Below, in pieces: positions 9,704 through 17,601 of a stretch of DNA of 64,000 nt. Source of the DNA: Chryseobacterium sp. (GTDB taxonomy: Bacteria > Bacteroidota > Bacteroidia > Flavobacteriales > Weeksellaceae); assembly GCA_031286615.1 (NCBI GenBank), contig JAITUA010000013.1, positions 186,001-250,000 on the forward strand, written 5' to 3'. Position numbers and translations under genes: made by a program. The notes beneath the pieces are model-generated. The model searched no databases. It had not been told where the DNA came from and worked only from the letters and a program-made list of their open reading frames with translations. Position 1 is the first letter of the stretch. The number at the start of each line of letters is the position of its first letter.

Positions 9704-9771
9704 ATTCAGAGAAGAAAATCAGCCCTTCGGTAAGAATTAATTTTTGATACCTTTAATAAAAACTAATTTTG
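9704..9771 (+). promoter_or_regulatory. 21-bp-period direct repeat plus -7 element (candidate LytTR site 2)
   Basis: ATTCAGAG (9704-9711, the weaker repeat) and CTTCGGTA (9725-9732) are 21 bp apart. TAATTTTG (9764-9771) begins 32 bp after the end of the second repeat. The following bases 'AGTCAAGAAAACA' resemble those after the other two -7 elements. The implied transcript start lies after 9771, which decides the kinase start codon. Confidence 0.6.
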
Positions 9772-9788
9772 AGTCAAGAAAACAGATC

Positions 9789-11102
9789 ATGAAACGTAAA
9801 TACTTTACAATATTGCTTTGGACGTCGTTAGGAACTACTTTGTTTTTCTTTTTGTTCTTTAATAATGAAAAGACTCTGAGTACATTTCTGATTACACTGC
9901 TTCTTTCAACGATGTATTCTTTTGTCCTGGGATTTGGAAACGGATTTATCAACGAATTCCTTAACAGAAAATTTCCCTGGTCCGAAGCAACCCGAACGAG
10001 AGCGGTATTAAGTATCATTTCCATCATCATTGGGAACTTTATTCTGGTCTATTTCTGTAATTACATGAATTATGTCGTGATTCAGAAAACAGCCACCATA
10101 CAAGAATTTTTCTCAGCAAAATATGGCGTAACCAATTGGTTCATGATCAATATTGCTCTTCTGATCTCTGCTTTTCTACATGCAAAAAGCTTTATGGAAG
10201 AGCTGAAAAAGACTTCCAGAAAAGAAGTAGTGGAACAAAAGCTTATTGCTAAATCAGCAAATGCACAGTTTGAAAGTTTAAAAAACCAGCTGGATCCACA
10301 CTTTCTTTTCAATTCTCTGAATGTTTTAAGCTCGCTGATTGATGAAAATCCGCGCCAGGCTCAGAAGTTTACCGCCTCAATGTCAAAGATTTACCGTTAT
10401 GTACTTGAACAGAAAGATAAAGAGCTGGTAACGGTAGAGGATGAAATAGAATTTGCCAGAACATACTGTGATCTTTTGAAAACAAGGTTTGAAGACAGTG
10501 TAGATTTTACGTTTGATGTTGCTCAGGAAGATTACCAGAAATATGTTGTTCCGTTGTCTTTACAGCTGCTGTTGGAAAACTGTATCAAACATAATTTTGC
10601 TACTTCATCAAAACCTTTGATTATAAGAATTTTTTCAGCCGGAAATATACTCTGTATTGAAAATAACCTACAGGTAAGGGAACAGATCAAAGAAAGTTCA
10701 GGAATCGGTCTGGCGAATATTGTGCAGCGTTATTCTCTGCTTACCGATCGAAATGTATTCATAGAAAAATCAGAAGATCATTTTAAAGTAAAACTTCCGA
10801 TGCTTTTGAATAAGCCACAAGTTTCCAGTGTGAAACCTGAAGATGATTCTGCTGCATACAAACGTGCACAAAAGAGAGTAAAAGAAATGAAAAGCTTTTA
10901 CATGAATCTGATTTCTTACTGCACTGTCTGCTCCTTTTTAATCTTTATCAACCTTTACACCAGCAGCAGAAATCAATGGTTTTGGTTTCCGGTACTGGGA
11001 TGGGGAATTGGGGTTGCTTCCCACGCCTTTCAGGTGTTTGGAGTAGGAGAATCATGGCAGGAAAAGAAGATTCGTGAAATTATGAACAAACAAAAAAAAT
11101 AA
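9789..11102 (+). CDS. LytS-type sensor histidine kinase with C-terminal 2TM domain
   Basis: 437 aa from ATG 9789; an upstream TTG (9744) lies before the -7 element and is excluded. Four hydrophobic helices fill about residues 5-135. A coiled linker leads to the LytS/YehU kinase block 'NQLDPHFLFNSLNVL' with phospho-acceptor His171, and an ATPase part with 'QLLLENCIKHN' and 'SGIGLANIVQRY'. The C terminus (about 357-437) is an added 2TM domain: 'AYKRAQKRVKEMKSFY', two helices, 'GWGIGVASHAF', 'EKKIREIM'. It presumably phosphorylates the LytTR regulator encoded at 12826. The fused 2TM domain matches the small proteins that follow. Confidence 0.93.
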   Translation: MKRKYFTILLWTSLGTTLFFFLFFNNEKTLSTFLITLLLSTMYSFVLGFGNGFINEFLNRKFPWSEATRTRAVLSIISIIIGNFILVYFCNYMNYVVIQKTATIQEFFSAKYGVTNWFMINIALLISAFLHAKSFMEELKKTSRKEVVEQKLIAKSANAQFESLKNQLDPHFLFNSLNVLSSLIDENPRQAQKFTASMSKIYRYVLEQKDKELVTVEDEIEFARTYCDLLKTRFEDSVDFTFDVAQEDYQKYVVPLSLQLLLENCIKHNFATSSKPLIIRIFSAGNILCIENNLQVREQIKESSGIGLANIVQRYSLLTDRNVFIEKSEDHFKVKLPMLLNKPQVSSVKPEDDSAAYKRAQKRVKEMKSFYMNLISYCTVCSFLIFINLYTSSRNQWFWFPVLGWGIGVASHAFQVFGVGESWQEKKIREIMNKQKK

Positions 11103-11106
11103 AGCG

Positions 11107-11412
11107 ATGGAAAGATTTGACGAAAATGATATTGAATATCAACGTGCCAGAAGACAGGTAGAAAGATTACGTGGTTTTTACGGACATTTATTCGCTTATA
11201 TCGCAGTGAATGCCATGATTGTGGTTTATAATTGTATGAACCTGAAACCCGGTGAAAGTTATTTTCAGTTTAAAAATTTTTTTACAGCCACTTTCTGGGG
11301 AATAGGGCTTGCAGCACACGCTTTTACAGTTTTTCTTCCTCGTGTTAATTTTATCAGGAAATGGGAAGATAATAAGATTAAAGAACTGATGGATAAACAG
11401 AAAGATCAGTAA
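11107..11412 (+). CDS. 2TM domain protein
   Basis: 101 aa, starting 4 bp after the kinase stop, hence the same transcript. It has the 2TM layout: a basic amphipathic N terminus 'EYQRARRQVERLRGFYGHL', helix one, a short loop, helix two with 'WGIGLAAHAF', then 'KWEDNKIKELMDKQ'. It resembles the C-terminal domain of the preceding kinase, as if that module were duplicated as a free protein. Pairing with the kinase's domain in the membrane is inferred. No catalytic residues are visible. Confidence 0.88.
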   Translation: MERFDENDIEYQRARRQVERLRGFYGHLFAYIAVNAMIVVYNCMNLKPGESYFQFKNFFTATFWGIGLAAHAFTVFLPRVNFIRKWEDNKIKELMDKQKDQ

Positions 11413-11467
11413 AAAAGTAACTTTTTTCTTTCTGGCCAACATTTTTAACTTTAAAAACTAATTACAA

Positions 11468-12037
11468 ATGAACACTTTATCAACTTTGTTCTACATTTCA
11501 ATGGGAGCCTGGTTTGTCACTGAATTTCTTTACAAAAACATGCTAAAATCAGGTAAAGAAGATCAAAAGAACAAAGATAAATCAACCTTGAATATCCTAT
11601 GGCTAGCCATTCCTTTTTCTATAATGAGTTCAATATTAATCTCTTATAACACTCATTTTATGATTGTTGACGGAAACTGGATTCTTTATGTTGGGGAAAT
11701 TCTCATTCTTACCGGAATTATTTTCAGATACATAATCATAAGATCTCTGGGAAAATACTTTACAGTAGATGTTACTATCAGGCAGGATCATAAAATCAAG
11801 AAAGAAGGGTTTTATAAATACCTGAGACATCCTTCTTATGCCTTTTCTCTGCTGACTTCTCTTGGGTTGGGTTTGTATCTAAATAACTGCCTGTCTTTGA
11901 TCTTTGCTTTTGTACCTCCGTTTTTGGCTTTTGCCTATAGGATTAAGATCGAAGAGCAGGCTTTGGTAGAACAGTTCGGTGATGAGTATCTTGAATACAG
12001 AAAAAGCACAAAGAAACTGCTCCCGTTTATCTATTAA
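11468..12037 (+). CDS. Isoprenylcysteine carboxyl methyltransferase-like membrane protein
   Basis: 189 aa with about five hydrophobic segments. The C-terminal block 'GFYKYLRHPSYAFSLLTSLG' followed by 'RIKIEEQALVEQFGDEYLEY' is the ICMT/PEMT-type SAM-binding signature (RHP and E..L...FG..Y). Bacterial members methylate unknown small or lipid substrates. It sits 55 bp after a 2TM gene inside the kinase operon. Its role in the signalling island is unclear; modification of a membrane ligand is possible but unproven. Confidence 0.88.
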   Translation: MNTLSTLFYISMGAWFVTEFLYKNMLKSGKEDQKNKDKSTLNILWLAIPFSIMSSILISYNTHFMIVDGNWILYVGEILILTGIIFRYIIIRSLGKYFTVDVTIRQDHKIKKEGFYKYLRHPSYAFSLLTSLGLGLYLNNCLSLIFAFVPPFLAFAYRIKIEEQALVEQFGDEYLEYRKSTKKLLPFIY

Positions 12038-12052
12038 TTACTCGTTTTTACG

Positions 12053-12121
12053 ATTCGGATAGCATAATCTACCATTCGGTAATATAAAATTGATTTGAGG
12101 CCTTTTCCTGAGCTACCTTTG
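12053..12121 (+). promoter_or_regulatory. 21-bp-period direct repeat plus -7 element (candidate LytTR site 3)
   Basis: ATTCGGAT (12053-12060) and ATTCGGTA (12074-12081) are 21 bp apart. TACCTTTG (12114-12121) begins 32 bp after the second repeat. The spacing equals that of sites 1 and 2 within 1 bp, and the -7 element is followed by 'ACTCAAGAAAAACA' as in site 2. It drives the 2TM/2TM/LytTR segment. Confidence 0.65.
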
Positions 12122-12161
12122 ACTCAAGAAAAACAAATTAATCTTTTAAAAACAAAATATT

Positions 12162-12458
12162 ATGGAAATTTTACCAAATAAAGAGACGATTGCTTACAGA
12201 AAAGCATCAAGAAGAGTAAAGGAATTAAAAGAATTTTATGGAAACCTTACTTCTTACTGTATTGTTATTCCATTTCTGGCAATACTGAACCTACTGACTG
12301 CTCCCGGATACTTATGGTTTTTATGGCCGGCACTGGGTTGGGGAATAGGAATTGCGTTTCATGCAATAAACGTATTCGGAATTGGAAAAAGCTGGGAAGA
12401 AAAAAAGATAAAAGAGTTGATGGAGAAAGAGGAAAAAAGTAAAATAAAAACATTCTAA
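12162..12458 (+). CDS. 2TM domain protein
   Basis: 98 aa and the closest relative in the window to the kinase's C-terminal domain. It shares 'AYRKASRRVKELKEFYGNL', 'FLWPALGWGIGIAFHA' and 'SWEEKKIKELMEKEE'. Two membrane helices lie at about 30-48 and 54-75. The gene has its own repeat-bearing promoter and so can be expressed apart from the kinase. Function is unknown; a membrane partner or modulator of the kinase is the simplest guess. Confidence 0.9.
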   Translation: MEILPNKETIAYRKASRRVKELKEFYGNLTSYCIVIPFLAILNLLTAPGYLWFLWPALGWGIGIAFHAINVFGIGKSWEEKKIKELMEKEEKSKIKTF

Positions 12459-12489
12459 CATTAATCATAACTAAAAAACTTACACGATC

Positions 12490-12765
12490 ATGGATTACGA
12501 AACTGCAAGCACAAGAACGAACAGCATCAGAAAATTCTATAAAAGCATTTTTATATTTGCCATCTTTGCTGTTCTTATCATTCCGGATGATATTTTTGGT
12601 GAAAAAATAATTAATTTTCGATTATTTGACAGATATACCATCCTTGGGATCTGGGGATTTATTATCCTTGTCAAAGCTGTAAAACTGTTTCTTTTTGATT
12701 CCGAATGGGAAAGAAATATGATTGAAAAAGAGCTTGAGAAAGAGAAAAAGCCGATAAAATATTAA
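12490..12765 (+). CDS. Divergent 2TM-like small membrane protein
   Basis: 91 aa, 31 bp after the previous gene. It keeps the same plan, an N-terminal basic segment 'SIRKFYKSIF', two helices, and a charged C terminus 'EWERNMIEKELEKEKK', but lacks the GWGIG.A.HA motif. It is therefore a weak relative of the 2TM proteins rather than a clear member. Position between a 2TM gene and the LytTR regulator suggests a shared role. Confidence 0.7.
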   Translation: MDYETASTRTNSIRKFYKSIFIFAIFAVLIIPDDIFGEKIINFRLFDRYTILGIWGFIILVKAVKLFLFDSEWERNMIEKELEKEKKPIKY

Positions 12766-12825
12766 AATATGCCCGCTTTTATCTAACTTTATTTCCTAAA
12801 ATCTAAAAACCAAAATTAAAGCTTA

Positions 12826-13569
12826 ATGATCAAAACTGTCATTATAGAAGATGAAAAACCTGCTTCAAGGAAATTGGAACGTATGCTGAACAATTTCCCT
12901 GAAATTGAGATCGTTGCGAAAATAGAATCAGTAGAAGAAGGCGTAGCCTGGTTTTCTGAAAATGAACATCCGCAGCTGATATTTTCTGATATTGTTTTAG
13001 GTGACGGATTATCTTTCGACATCTTTGAAAAAATTCCAACAAAAGGGTTTATCATCTATACTACGGCTTTTGATCAATATACCCTGAAAGCATTTAAGCT
13101 GAACAGCATCGATTATCTTTTAAAACCTATTCTTGATGAAGATCTCGAAGGAGCGATAGAGAAGTTTAAATCTTTTATTCCTGCCAACAATACGGATGGT
13201 TCCCAAGATATCAAACAACTTATCAGAAAAGAGAAATCTACGCTGTCCAGAGTTTTGGTAAAAATAGGGTATAATCTTAAAATTATCCAGACTCAGGAAA
13301 TAAGCTGTTTTTTCAGTGAGAATAAAATCGTTTATCTTCAGACGGAAGACCGTACCTATCCATCAGATTTTACGCTGGATGAGCTGGAAGACGTTCTGGA
13401 TGGGAAAAAGTTTTTCAGGGTAAACAGACAGTTTATTGTCAGTTCAGATTATATTAAAAATATCCATACTTCACCTTACTATAAAGTGGATATGGAGTTT
13501 CAGCCGGAAGAAGAAATTACGGTTAGCAGAGACCGTGTCAAGGATTTCAAAGATTGGCTCGTCAGTTGA
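12826..13569 (+). CDS. LytTR-family response regulator
   Basis: 247 aa. A receiver domain occupies about 1-120: acidic pocket Glu8/Asp9, phospho-acceptor Asp55 in 'LIFSDIVLGD', Thr in 'IYTTAFDQY' and Lys in 'YLLKPI'. A LytTR DNA-binding domain fills about 140-246 ('CFFSENKIVYLQTEDRTYP', 'DGKKFFRVNRQFIVS'). It is the expected partner of the LytS-type kinase at 9789. The three repeat pairs upstream of 6691, 9789 and 12162 are good candidates for its binding sites, which would make the island autoregulated. Confidence 0.95.
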   Translation: MIKTVIIEDEKPASRKLERMLNNFPEIEIVAKIESVEEGVAWFSENEHPQLIFSDIVLGDGLSFDIFEKIPTKGFIIYTTAFDQYTLKAFKLNSIDYLLKPILDEDLEGAIEKFKSFIPANNTDGSQDIKQLIRKEKSTLSRVLVKIGYNLKIIQTQEISCFFSENKIVYLQTEDRTYPSDFTLDELEDVLDGKKFFRVNRQFIVSSDYIKNIHTSPYYKVDMEFQPEEEITVSRDRVKDFKDWLVS

Positions 13570-13681
13570 TAAACAAGGAAGGATTTTAACTTCCTCATCA
13601 TACAAAAACAAACACCATGGATCTTATATTATTGATTTTTAAACTGTTCCTTTCCTTTTTTTATACCTAAAGCAGGAATAA

Positions 13682-14908
13682 TCAGGAGTTATAAAAGTTA
13701 CTGGCAGATTGTACAAACTGGTGAAAAGCTTCTGTAACTTCTTTCTTGTGCTTGTGAACAAGAGGAAACGGAACCATATGGGAATATTCATACGGGAAAT
13801 CCTGGATTTCTACATCTACATTTATATTCCTGTAGCCTCCGCGTAAAGTATTCAATGCTTCCATTGGAGGGGCAACACTGTCTTTTTCCAATACATATGC
13901 CTTTATCTGGGACTGAATTTCCTGAATTCTTTCTTCCCTTTCCTTTTGGAAATAATTGTAGCGGAGCATTTTTTTGAACCAGCTTTCCTGCGGATGAAGA
14001 TCTTCATTCTGATAATGCTTTAAACGGGTATCTGATTTAAAATCAGAACTCAAAAGCTCTGTGAAAACAGACTGCATTTTAATAGTAGCCTGGGTATCCA
14101 TAATGTATTTGGAGATCGGAAACATACGGTCGATAGTCATTCCACCACAAAAACAGAAAACCTTAGACCGGGTAAAGTAATGGCTAGGATCTGCCATTTT
14201 AATGATCATTGAAAGAAAAGATCCAATAGAATATCCAAATAAATCTAGCTCTGCTTCCGGAGAAATCCCTTTTATTTTATTGTTTTTAATGTCTTTTACC
14301 ACTTCAGTAATATCAGAATAAGTCTGCAGCCCGGACCAGAATATCCTTTGAGGATGGGCTTCCAGTCTTGAGCTTATAGCAGCATTTACATAGGAGAAAT
14401 TCATGTTTTCCGGATATTTTTTCTTTCTGAAGCGAACTACTTCCATCATATGATGCCGGTCACTCCAGATAGGCTCTGCGCGATCCATATGAAAAGCAAT
14501 AGGAAACAGAATAACGGCTTTTTGTGTTCTTTGAGTCAGTTCATATGCCCACGGCAAATACTTGTCCCACTTTTTTTCATTCAGGCCATGAAAGAAAAAG
14601 ATGCATCCTTTGGCCGTTTCTATATCTGCATTTTTCAGGATGTAATAGGTGAACCTTTTATTGCATTCAATATCGAAATCCTTGATGTCTACGGCAGGCT
14701 GACCATAAAACAAATAGTTTTTTTCATTGATTTCCAGTGATTGCTGATGTTTGATGCAATGTTGTTTTTCCGAACCATACAGCAGGTCAGAAACCTTTGA
14801 TTCAAAAGGAACAGATTCAATAGTTACATTCAATTCCTTGATTTCAACCCTGTCTTTTCCGGAATCAAAGTGACTTTTCAAAACTTCATATAATTCATAA
14901 TATTCCAT
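13682..14908 (-). CDS. Alpha/beta-hydrolase-like protein (DUF6051 type)
   Basis: 408 aa, no signal peptide. The region 'GCIFFFHGLNEKKWDKYLPW' is an oxyanion-loop HG motif, and 'LDLFGYSIGSFLSMI' is a G-x-S-x-G nucleophile elbow (GYSIG). Downstream are candidate acid and His positions ('DFPYEYSHMVPFPLVHKHK'). The length and N-terminal extension fit the DUF6051 proteins of Bacteroidetes, a name I give from memory. A cytosolic esterase or lipase-like activity is inferred; the substrate is unknown. It is convergent with the LytTR gene and monocistronic. Confidence 0.7.
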   Translation of the reverse strand: MEYYELYEVLKSHFDSGKDRVEIKELNVTIESVPFESKVSDLLYGSEKQHCIKHQQSLEINEKNYLFYGQPAVDIKDFDIECNKRFTYYILKNADIETAKGCIFFFHGLNEKKWDKYLPWAYELTQRTQKAVILFPIAFHMDRAEPIWSDRHHMMEVVRFRKKKYPENMNFSYVNAAISSRLEAHPQRIFWSGLQTYSDITEVVKDIKNNKIKGISPEAELDLFGYSIGSFLSMIIKMADPSHYFTRSKVFCFCGGMTIDRMFPISKYIMDTQATIKMQSVFTELLSSDFKSDTRLKHYQNEDLHPQESWFKKMLRYNYFQKEREERIQEIQSQIKAYVLEKDSVAPPMEALNTLRGGYRNINVDVEIQDFPYEYSHMVPFPLVHKHKKEVTEAFHQFVQSASNFYNS

Positions 14909-15010
14909 AGCAAGACAATTGAAGGGTTCATATTTAGAACTATCAATTTAGAAAATTATTGCTGTAATGTGTTGATTTTTAAGAGTTAAATGTATTCTAC
15001 GCATAAAAGA

Positions 15011-15045
15011 AAAAATAAACCCCGGTATGTAATTGTTCCGGGGCA
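15011..15045 (-). terminator. Terminator for the 65-aa membrane protein gene
   Basis: CCCCGG (15020-15025) pairs with CCGGGG (15038-15043). On the minus strand the stem is followed by TTTATTTTTT. Confidence 0.8.
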
Positions 15046-15071
15046 TCTGATATAGAAATTAATAAGGATGT

Positions 15072-15269
15072 TTATTCTTTTGCTTCAGCTTTTTTGTTGT
15101 ATTTTTGGATGGTGACGGCTGTAAGGGCTATCATTATAACACACAGGATAAGATCTGCTTTTTCAGGGTGAAAGATTTCCTGATAGATGTTATATCCTAC
15201 AAGCATGGATACAAAAAAGATAAGCGCATTGTTAGCGGATGCATTTTGATTTTTAATCGTTGTTTTCAT
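15072..15269 (-). CDS. Small two-helix membrane protein (paralog of 17602-17802)
   Basis: 65 aa: a polar N terminus 'MKTTIKNQNASANN', helix one about 15-31, linker 'EIFHPEKAD', helix two about 40-54, then a Lys-rich tail. The 66-aa protein at 17602-17802 has the same plan and near-identical ends ('MKTT.(K/R)NQ', 'GYN.Y..I.HPE'). No known family is recognised. Both genes share an upstream element (see 15302-15327) and a downstream terminator, so they are likely co-regulated single-gene units. Confidence 0.75.
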   Translation of the reverse strand: MKTTIKNQNASANNALIFFVSMLVGYNIYQEIFHPEKADLILCVIMIALTAVTIQKYNKKAEAKE

Positions 15270-15301
15270 AATGATATTTTTTATTGTTATTTATCCGGTA
15301 A

Positions 15302-15327
15302 GTATGACAATTCAAAATACGTTACAA
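15302..15327 (-). promoter_or_regulatory. Conserved promoter-like element upstream of the 65-aa gene
   Basis: Read on the minus strand: TTGTAACG, 11 bp, GTCATACTTAC. The same words with the same 11-bp gap lie upstream of the paralog (17833-17857). The AAC and GTC cores recall ECF sigma promoters, but the gap is shorter than usual, so the sigma factor is uncertain. It sits 33 bp before the start codon. Confidence 0.5.
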
Positions 15328-15394
15328 CAATTTCAAAAAAAGAATCAGTTAATTCCAGGCATCAGAGATTTTTAATTTTATTTTTAAATAGTAA

Positions 15395-16291
15395 CTATCT
15401 GTAATCTATTCTGTTAGATTCAGTGTCTTCAAGCTGTTTAAGGATAGATTCCGGAATTTCATCGCTGTCAATGGGGAAGCTTATGGAGTCGGAAATAAAG
15501 TTCTTTCTATCTGCTTTTCTGAAGATTTCAAACAAAGCTATTGGTTCCTGATTGAAGCTGATGCAGGTACTTATGAAGTGGATTTCGTGGAGTTTATAGT
15601 CCGGATTCTTAAGCTTTTCTTTAATATCTTTAATTCTTGAAATAAAATGACGCTGACGGATAAAAGTATTGCTGTTCATGATGATAAAAACATAGTCGGA
15701 ATATGCCGTTACTTTACCAAAATACTTATGCTTGTCGCCGCCGCTTCGTTCAATAAAATATTCTCCGGTTGTTTCTGACTTATAAATTTCCATTGCTGAG
15801 CGCCATATGCGGTCTTCTTTTGCCATTAAAGGATTGTCAGGAAGATTTCTGTTATAAGAATACCAGCAGCCTATTAGACGGTCTAAAAGAGTCGTATTCA
15901 GATTTACATTATTCATCTCAATTCTCAGGTCGTTAAAATTGAATGATTCCGTAGTGGAATTGATGAAATCTATATAATTGGAGTAGCCCAGAACTTTTAC
16001 AATAAGACTTAGTTTTGCCAGGTTTGGCCTGCTGAGAACGGCATTTTCATTCTGCCTGAATTTTTTCAGTTTATTGATAATCAGGTGTTCATACAGGTAA
16101 TTGGTTCCCAAAAGATCCGGATCTTTTTTTATTTCTTTCTCTGAATGATCGTTGATAATGAGGTCGTTGAGTTCTGCGCTGATGTAAGACCATTCCGTTT
16201 TGGTGACATCTTCCCAATGATTTTTCTTTAAAAAGTGACGGCTTAAGAAGTTCATCAGCTTTTCAAGATGCAGTATATCTTCCTTTTTCAT
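15395..16291 (-). CDS. Hypothetical cytosolic protein
   Basis: 298 aa, no signal peptide or membrane helix, rich in Asn, Lys and Ile. The N-terminal half is helical ('EDILHLEKLMNFLSRHFL', 'YLYEHLIINKLKKF'). The second half is predicted mixed beta ('GEYFIERSGGDKHKYFGKVT', 'YVFIIMNSNTFIRQRHFISR'). No family or catalytic motif is recognised. The fold layout, a helical N-terminal region followed by a beta ligand-type domain, is only an impression. It is divergent from the glycine-rich protein gene, 138 bp away. Confidence 0.7.
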   Translation of the reverse strand: MKKEDILHLEKLMNFLSRHFLKKNHWEDVTKTEWSYISAELNDLIINDHSEKEIKKDPDLLGTNYLYEHLIINKLKKFRQNENAVLSRPNLAKLSLIVKVLGYSNYIDFINSTTESFNFNDLRIEMNNVNLNTTLLDRLIGCWYSYNRNLPDNPLMAKEDRIWRSAMEIYKSETTGEYFIERSGGDKHKYFGKVTAYSDYVFIIMNSNTFIRQRHFISRIKDIKEKLKNPDYKLHEIHFISTCISFNQEPIALFEIFRKADRKNFISDSISFPIDSDEIPESILKQLEDTESNRIDYR

Positions 16292-16429
16292 CTGTTTATT
16301 TTTATGGTCAGATTAATTTTAGTTTTATAAGACTAATTTAAGATTTTTATCAAACCAAAAAAGACTTTTGTGAGGCTTTTATATTTTAAAATCCATTGAT
16401 ATTTGAATAGAAAAACAAAATTTAAAACA

Positions 16430-17167
16430 ATGGAAACAAGAATGTTATTAAAAGATGAATCCCTCTGGAACCGAATACAGGGATTTTCTCTGGATGCTCC
16501 CGGTGCTGCTTTCCCTTTTTCAAAAAAACTCGCAAAAGAAGAAAGCTGGAGCCTTGATTTCGCAAAAAAAGCGATTGAAGAATATAAAAAATTTGTCTAT
16601 CTCTGCTGTATTCTTCCCAATGGAGCTTCTCCCAGCGAAATAGTGGATAAAGTATGGCATATGCATCTCATTTATACCCAGAATTATTGGGAAGAGTTCT
16701 GCCCGAATATTTTAAAAAGAACACTTCATCATCATCCTTCCAAAGGAGGAAATACAGAAAGGGTAAAGCATGAGAATTGGTTTGAAGATACTATGTCAGG
16801 TTACAGGAATGTATTTCAGCAGGAAGCACCTGAAGAAATCTGGAAAGGGAAAAAAGAAAAATCTAAAGTAAAGCGCTGGATGAGAAAGACGGCTTTTTTT
16901 GCTCCAATCTTTATTTTACTGCTGCTGTTCTCATGTTCAGAAGGAGGAGGTTTCACCGGATTGTTGGTCACAGCAGTGGTTTTTGCCATTATTTTTATTC
17001 TGGGAACAATAACCTCAATCATAGGAGATAACGAAATCTCAGATCCTAATAGAAAGGATAAGCAAAGCAATGATGGAGGTGGTGGAGGAAGCTGTGGAGG
17101 ATCAAGCTGCGGAGGAGGAGGTGGTTGTGGCGGAGGCTGCGGCGGTTGTGGGGGATGTGGAGGATAA
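16430..17167 (+). CDS. Glycine-rich-domain membrane protein (TIGR04222-like)
   Basis: 245 aa from ATG 16430; an upstream in-frame TTG (16403) is less likely. The N-terminal region 'LWNRIQGFSLDAPGAAFPFS' with 'VDKVWHMHLIYTQNYW' (about 73-87) matches glycine-rich-domain proteins carrying the W-H-x-H motif. 'LHHHP' lies near 99. Two membrane helices span about 155-169 and 176-199. The last 30 residues are almost only Gly and Cys, with six Cys in Gly repeats. That tail could bind metal or cross-link; its function is unknown. It is followed 6 bp later by a membrane protein gene. Confidence 0.8.
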   Translation: METRMLLKDESLWNRIQGFSLDAPGAAFPFSKKLAKEESWSLDFAKKAIEEYKKFVYLCCILPNGASPSEIVDKVWHMHLIYTQNYWEEFCPNILKRTLHHHPSKGGNTERVKHENWFEDTMSGYRNVFQQEAPEEIWKGKKEKSKVKRWMRKTAFFAPIFILLLLFSCSEGGGFTGLLVTAVVFAIIFILGTITSIIGDNEISDPNRKDKQSNDGGGGGSCGGSSCGGGGGCGGGCGGCGGCGG

Positions 17168-17173
17168 AAAATA

Positions 17174-17530
17174 ATGAATATGAAAAAGCTAATCATTCAC
17201 TCAGCTCCCGTTGTAGTAAGCTTTATGTGGCTTATAGCAGCATGTCAGACATGGAATCCCATTATTATTAAAGGACCGGACTTTCTGAAATTTTATCTCA
17301 TCCTGGTTCTCGGATTCTATGCTTCAGTTTTTATTTTAAATTCCTTGAGAGAAGCCATTTCGAAAACTACATTTTATTTCTTAGGCTTCATTTTTTTACT
17401 GGGGATTATAAAACTGATAAGAGGAATCATGTTGGGAAAACCCGTTGGATTTCTCATTATGATTTTAATTCTGGAAGGTATTGTGGCAGTGTTTCTTATC
17501 ATGAATCATGTCAACAAAAAGACGAAGTAA
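17174..17530 (+). CDS. Four-helix membrane protein of unknown function
   Basis: 118 aa, 6 bp downstream of the glycine-rich protein gene and thus in the same operon. Four hydrophobic helices lie at about 9-24, 37-56, 66-82 and 93-111, joined by short charged loops. No family is recognised. The start could be ATG 17174 or the ATG two codons later. It probably works with the preceding membrane protein. Confidence 0.7.
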   Translation: MNMKKLIIHSAPVVVSFMWLIAACQTWNPIIIKGPDFLKFYLILVLGFYASVFILNSLREAISKTTFYFLGFIFLLGIIKLIRGIMLGKPVGFLIMILILEGIVAVFLIMNHVNKKTK

Positions 17531-17546
17531 TAATTTCATAAAAAAC

Positions 17547-17577
17547 AAACCCGAAACAAAACTGTTCCGGGCTTTAT
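17547..17577. terminator. Bidirectional terminator
   Basis: AAACCCGAAACA, loop AAAC, TGTTCCGGGCTTT. Stem has one mismatch. It sits between convergent genes ending at 17530 and 17602. Confidence 0.75.
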
Positions 17578-17601
17578 CATAAGGTATTGAGATCAAATCT
17601 C

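Noticed and set aside
9744-9788. In-frame TTG start for the histidine kinase, 15 codons earlier
   Set aside because: The TAATTTTG element (9764-9771) lies inside this extension, so the transcript should start after it. The same logic removes TTG 6670 for the TonB receptor.
13600-13670. Very short frame starting at the ATG near 13617 after the LytTR gene
   Set aside because: Only about 16 codons, no recognisable features and within a convergent gap.
16816-17196. Proline-rich open frame on the minus strand opposite the glycine-rich gene
   Set aside because: It is the antisense of Gly codons (GGN read as CCN/NCC) and lacks a start context or homology features.
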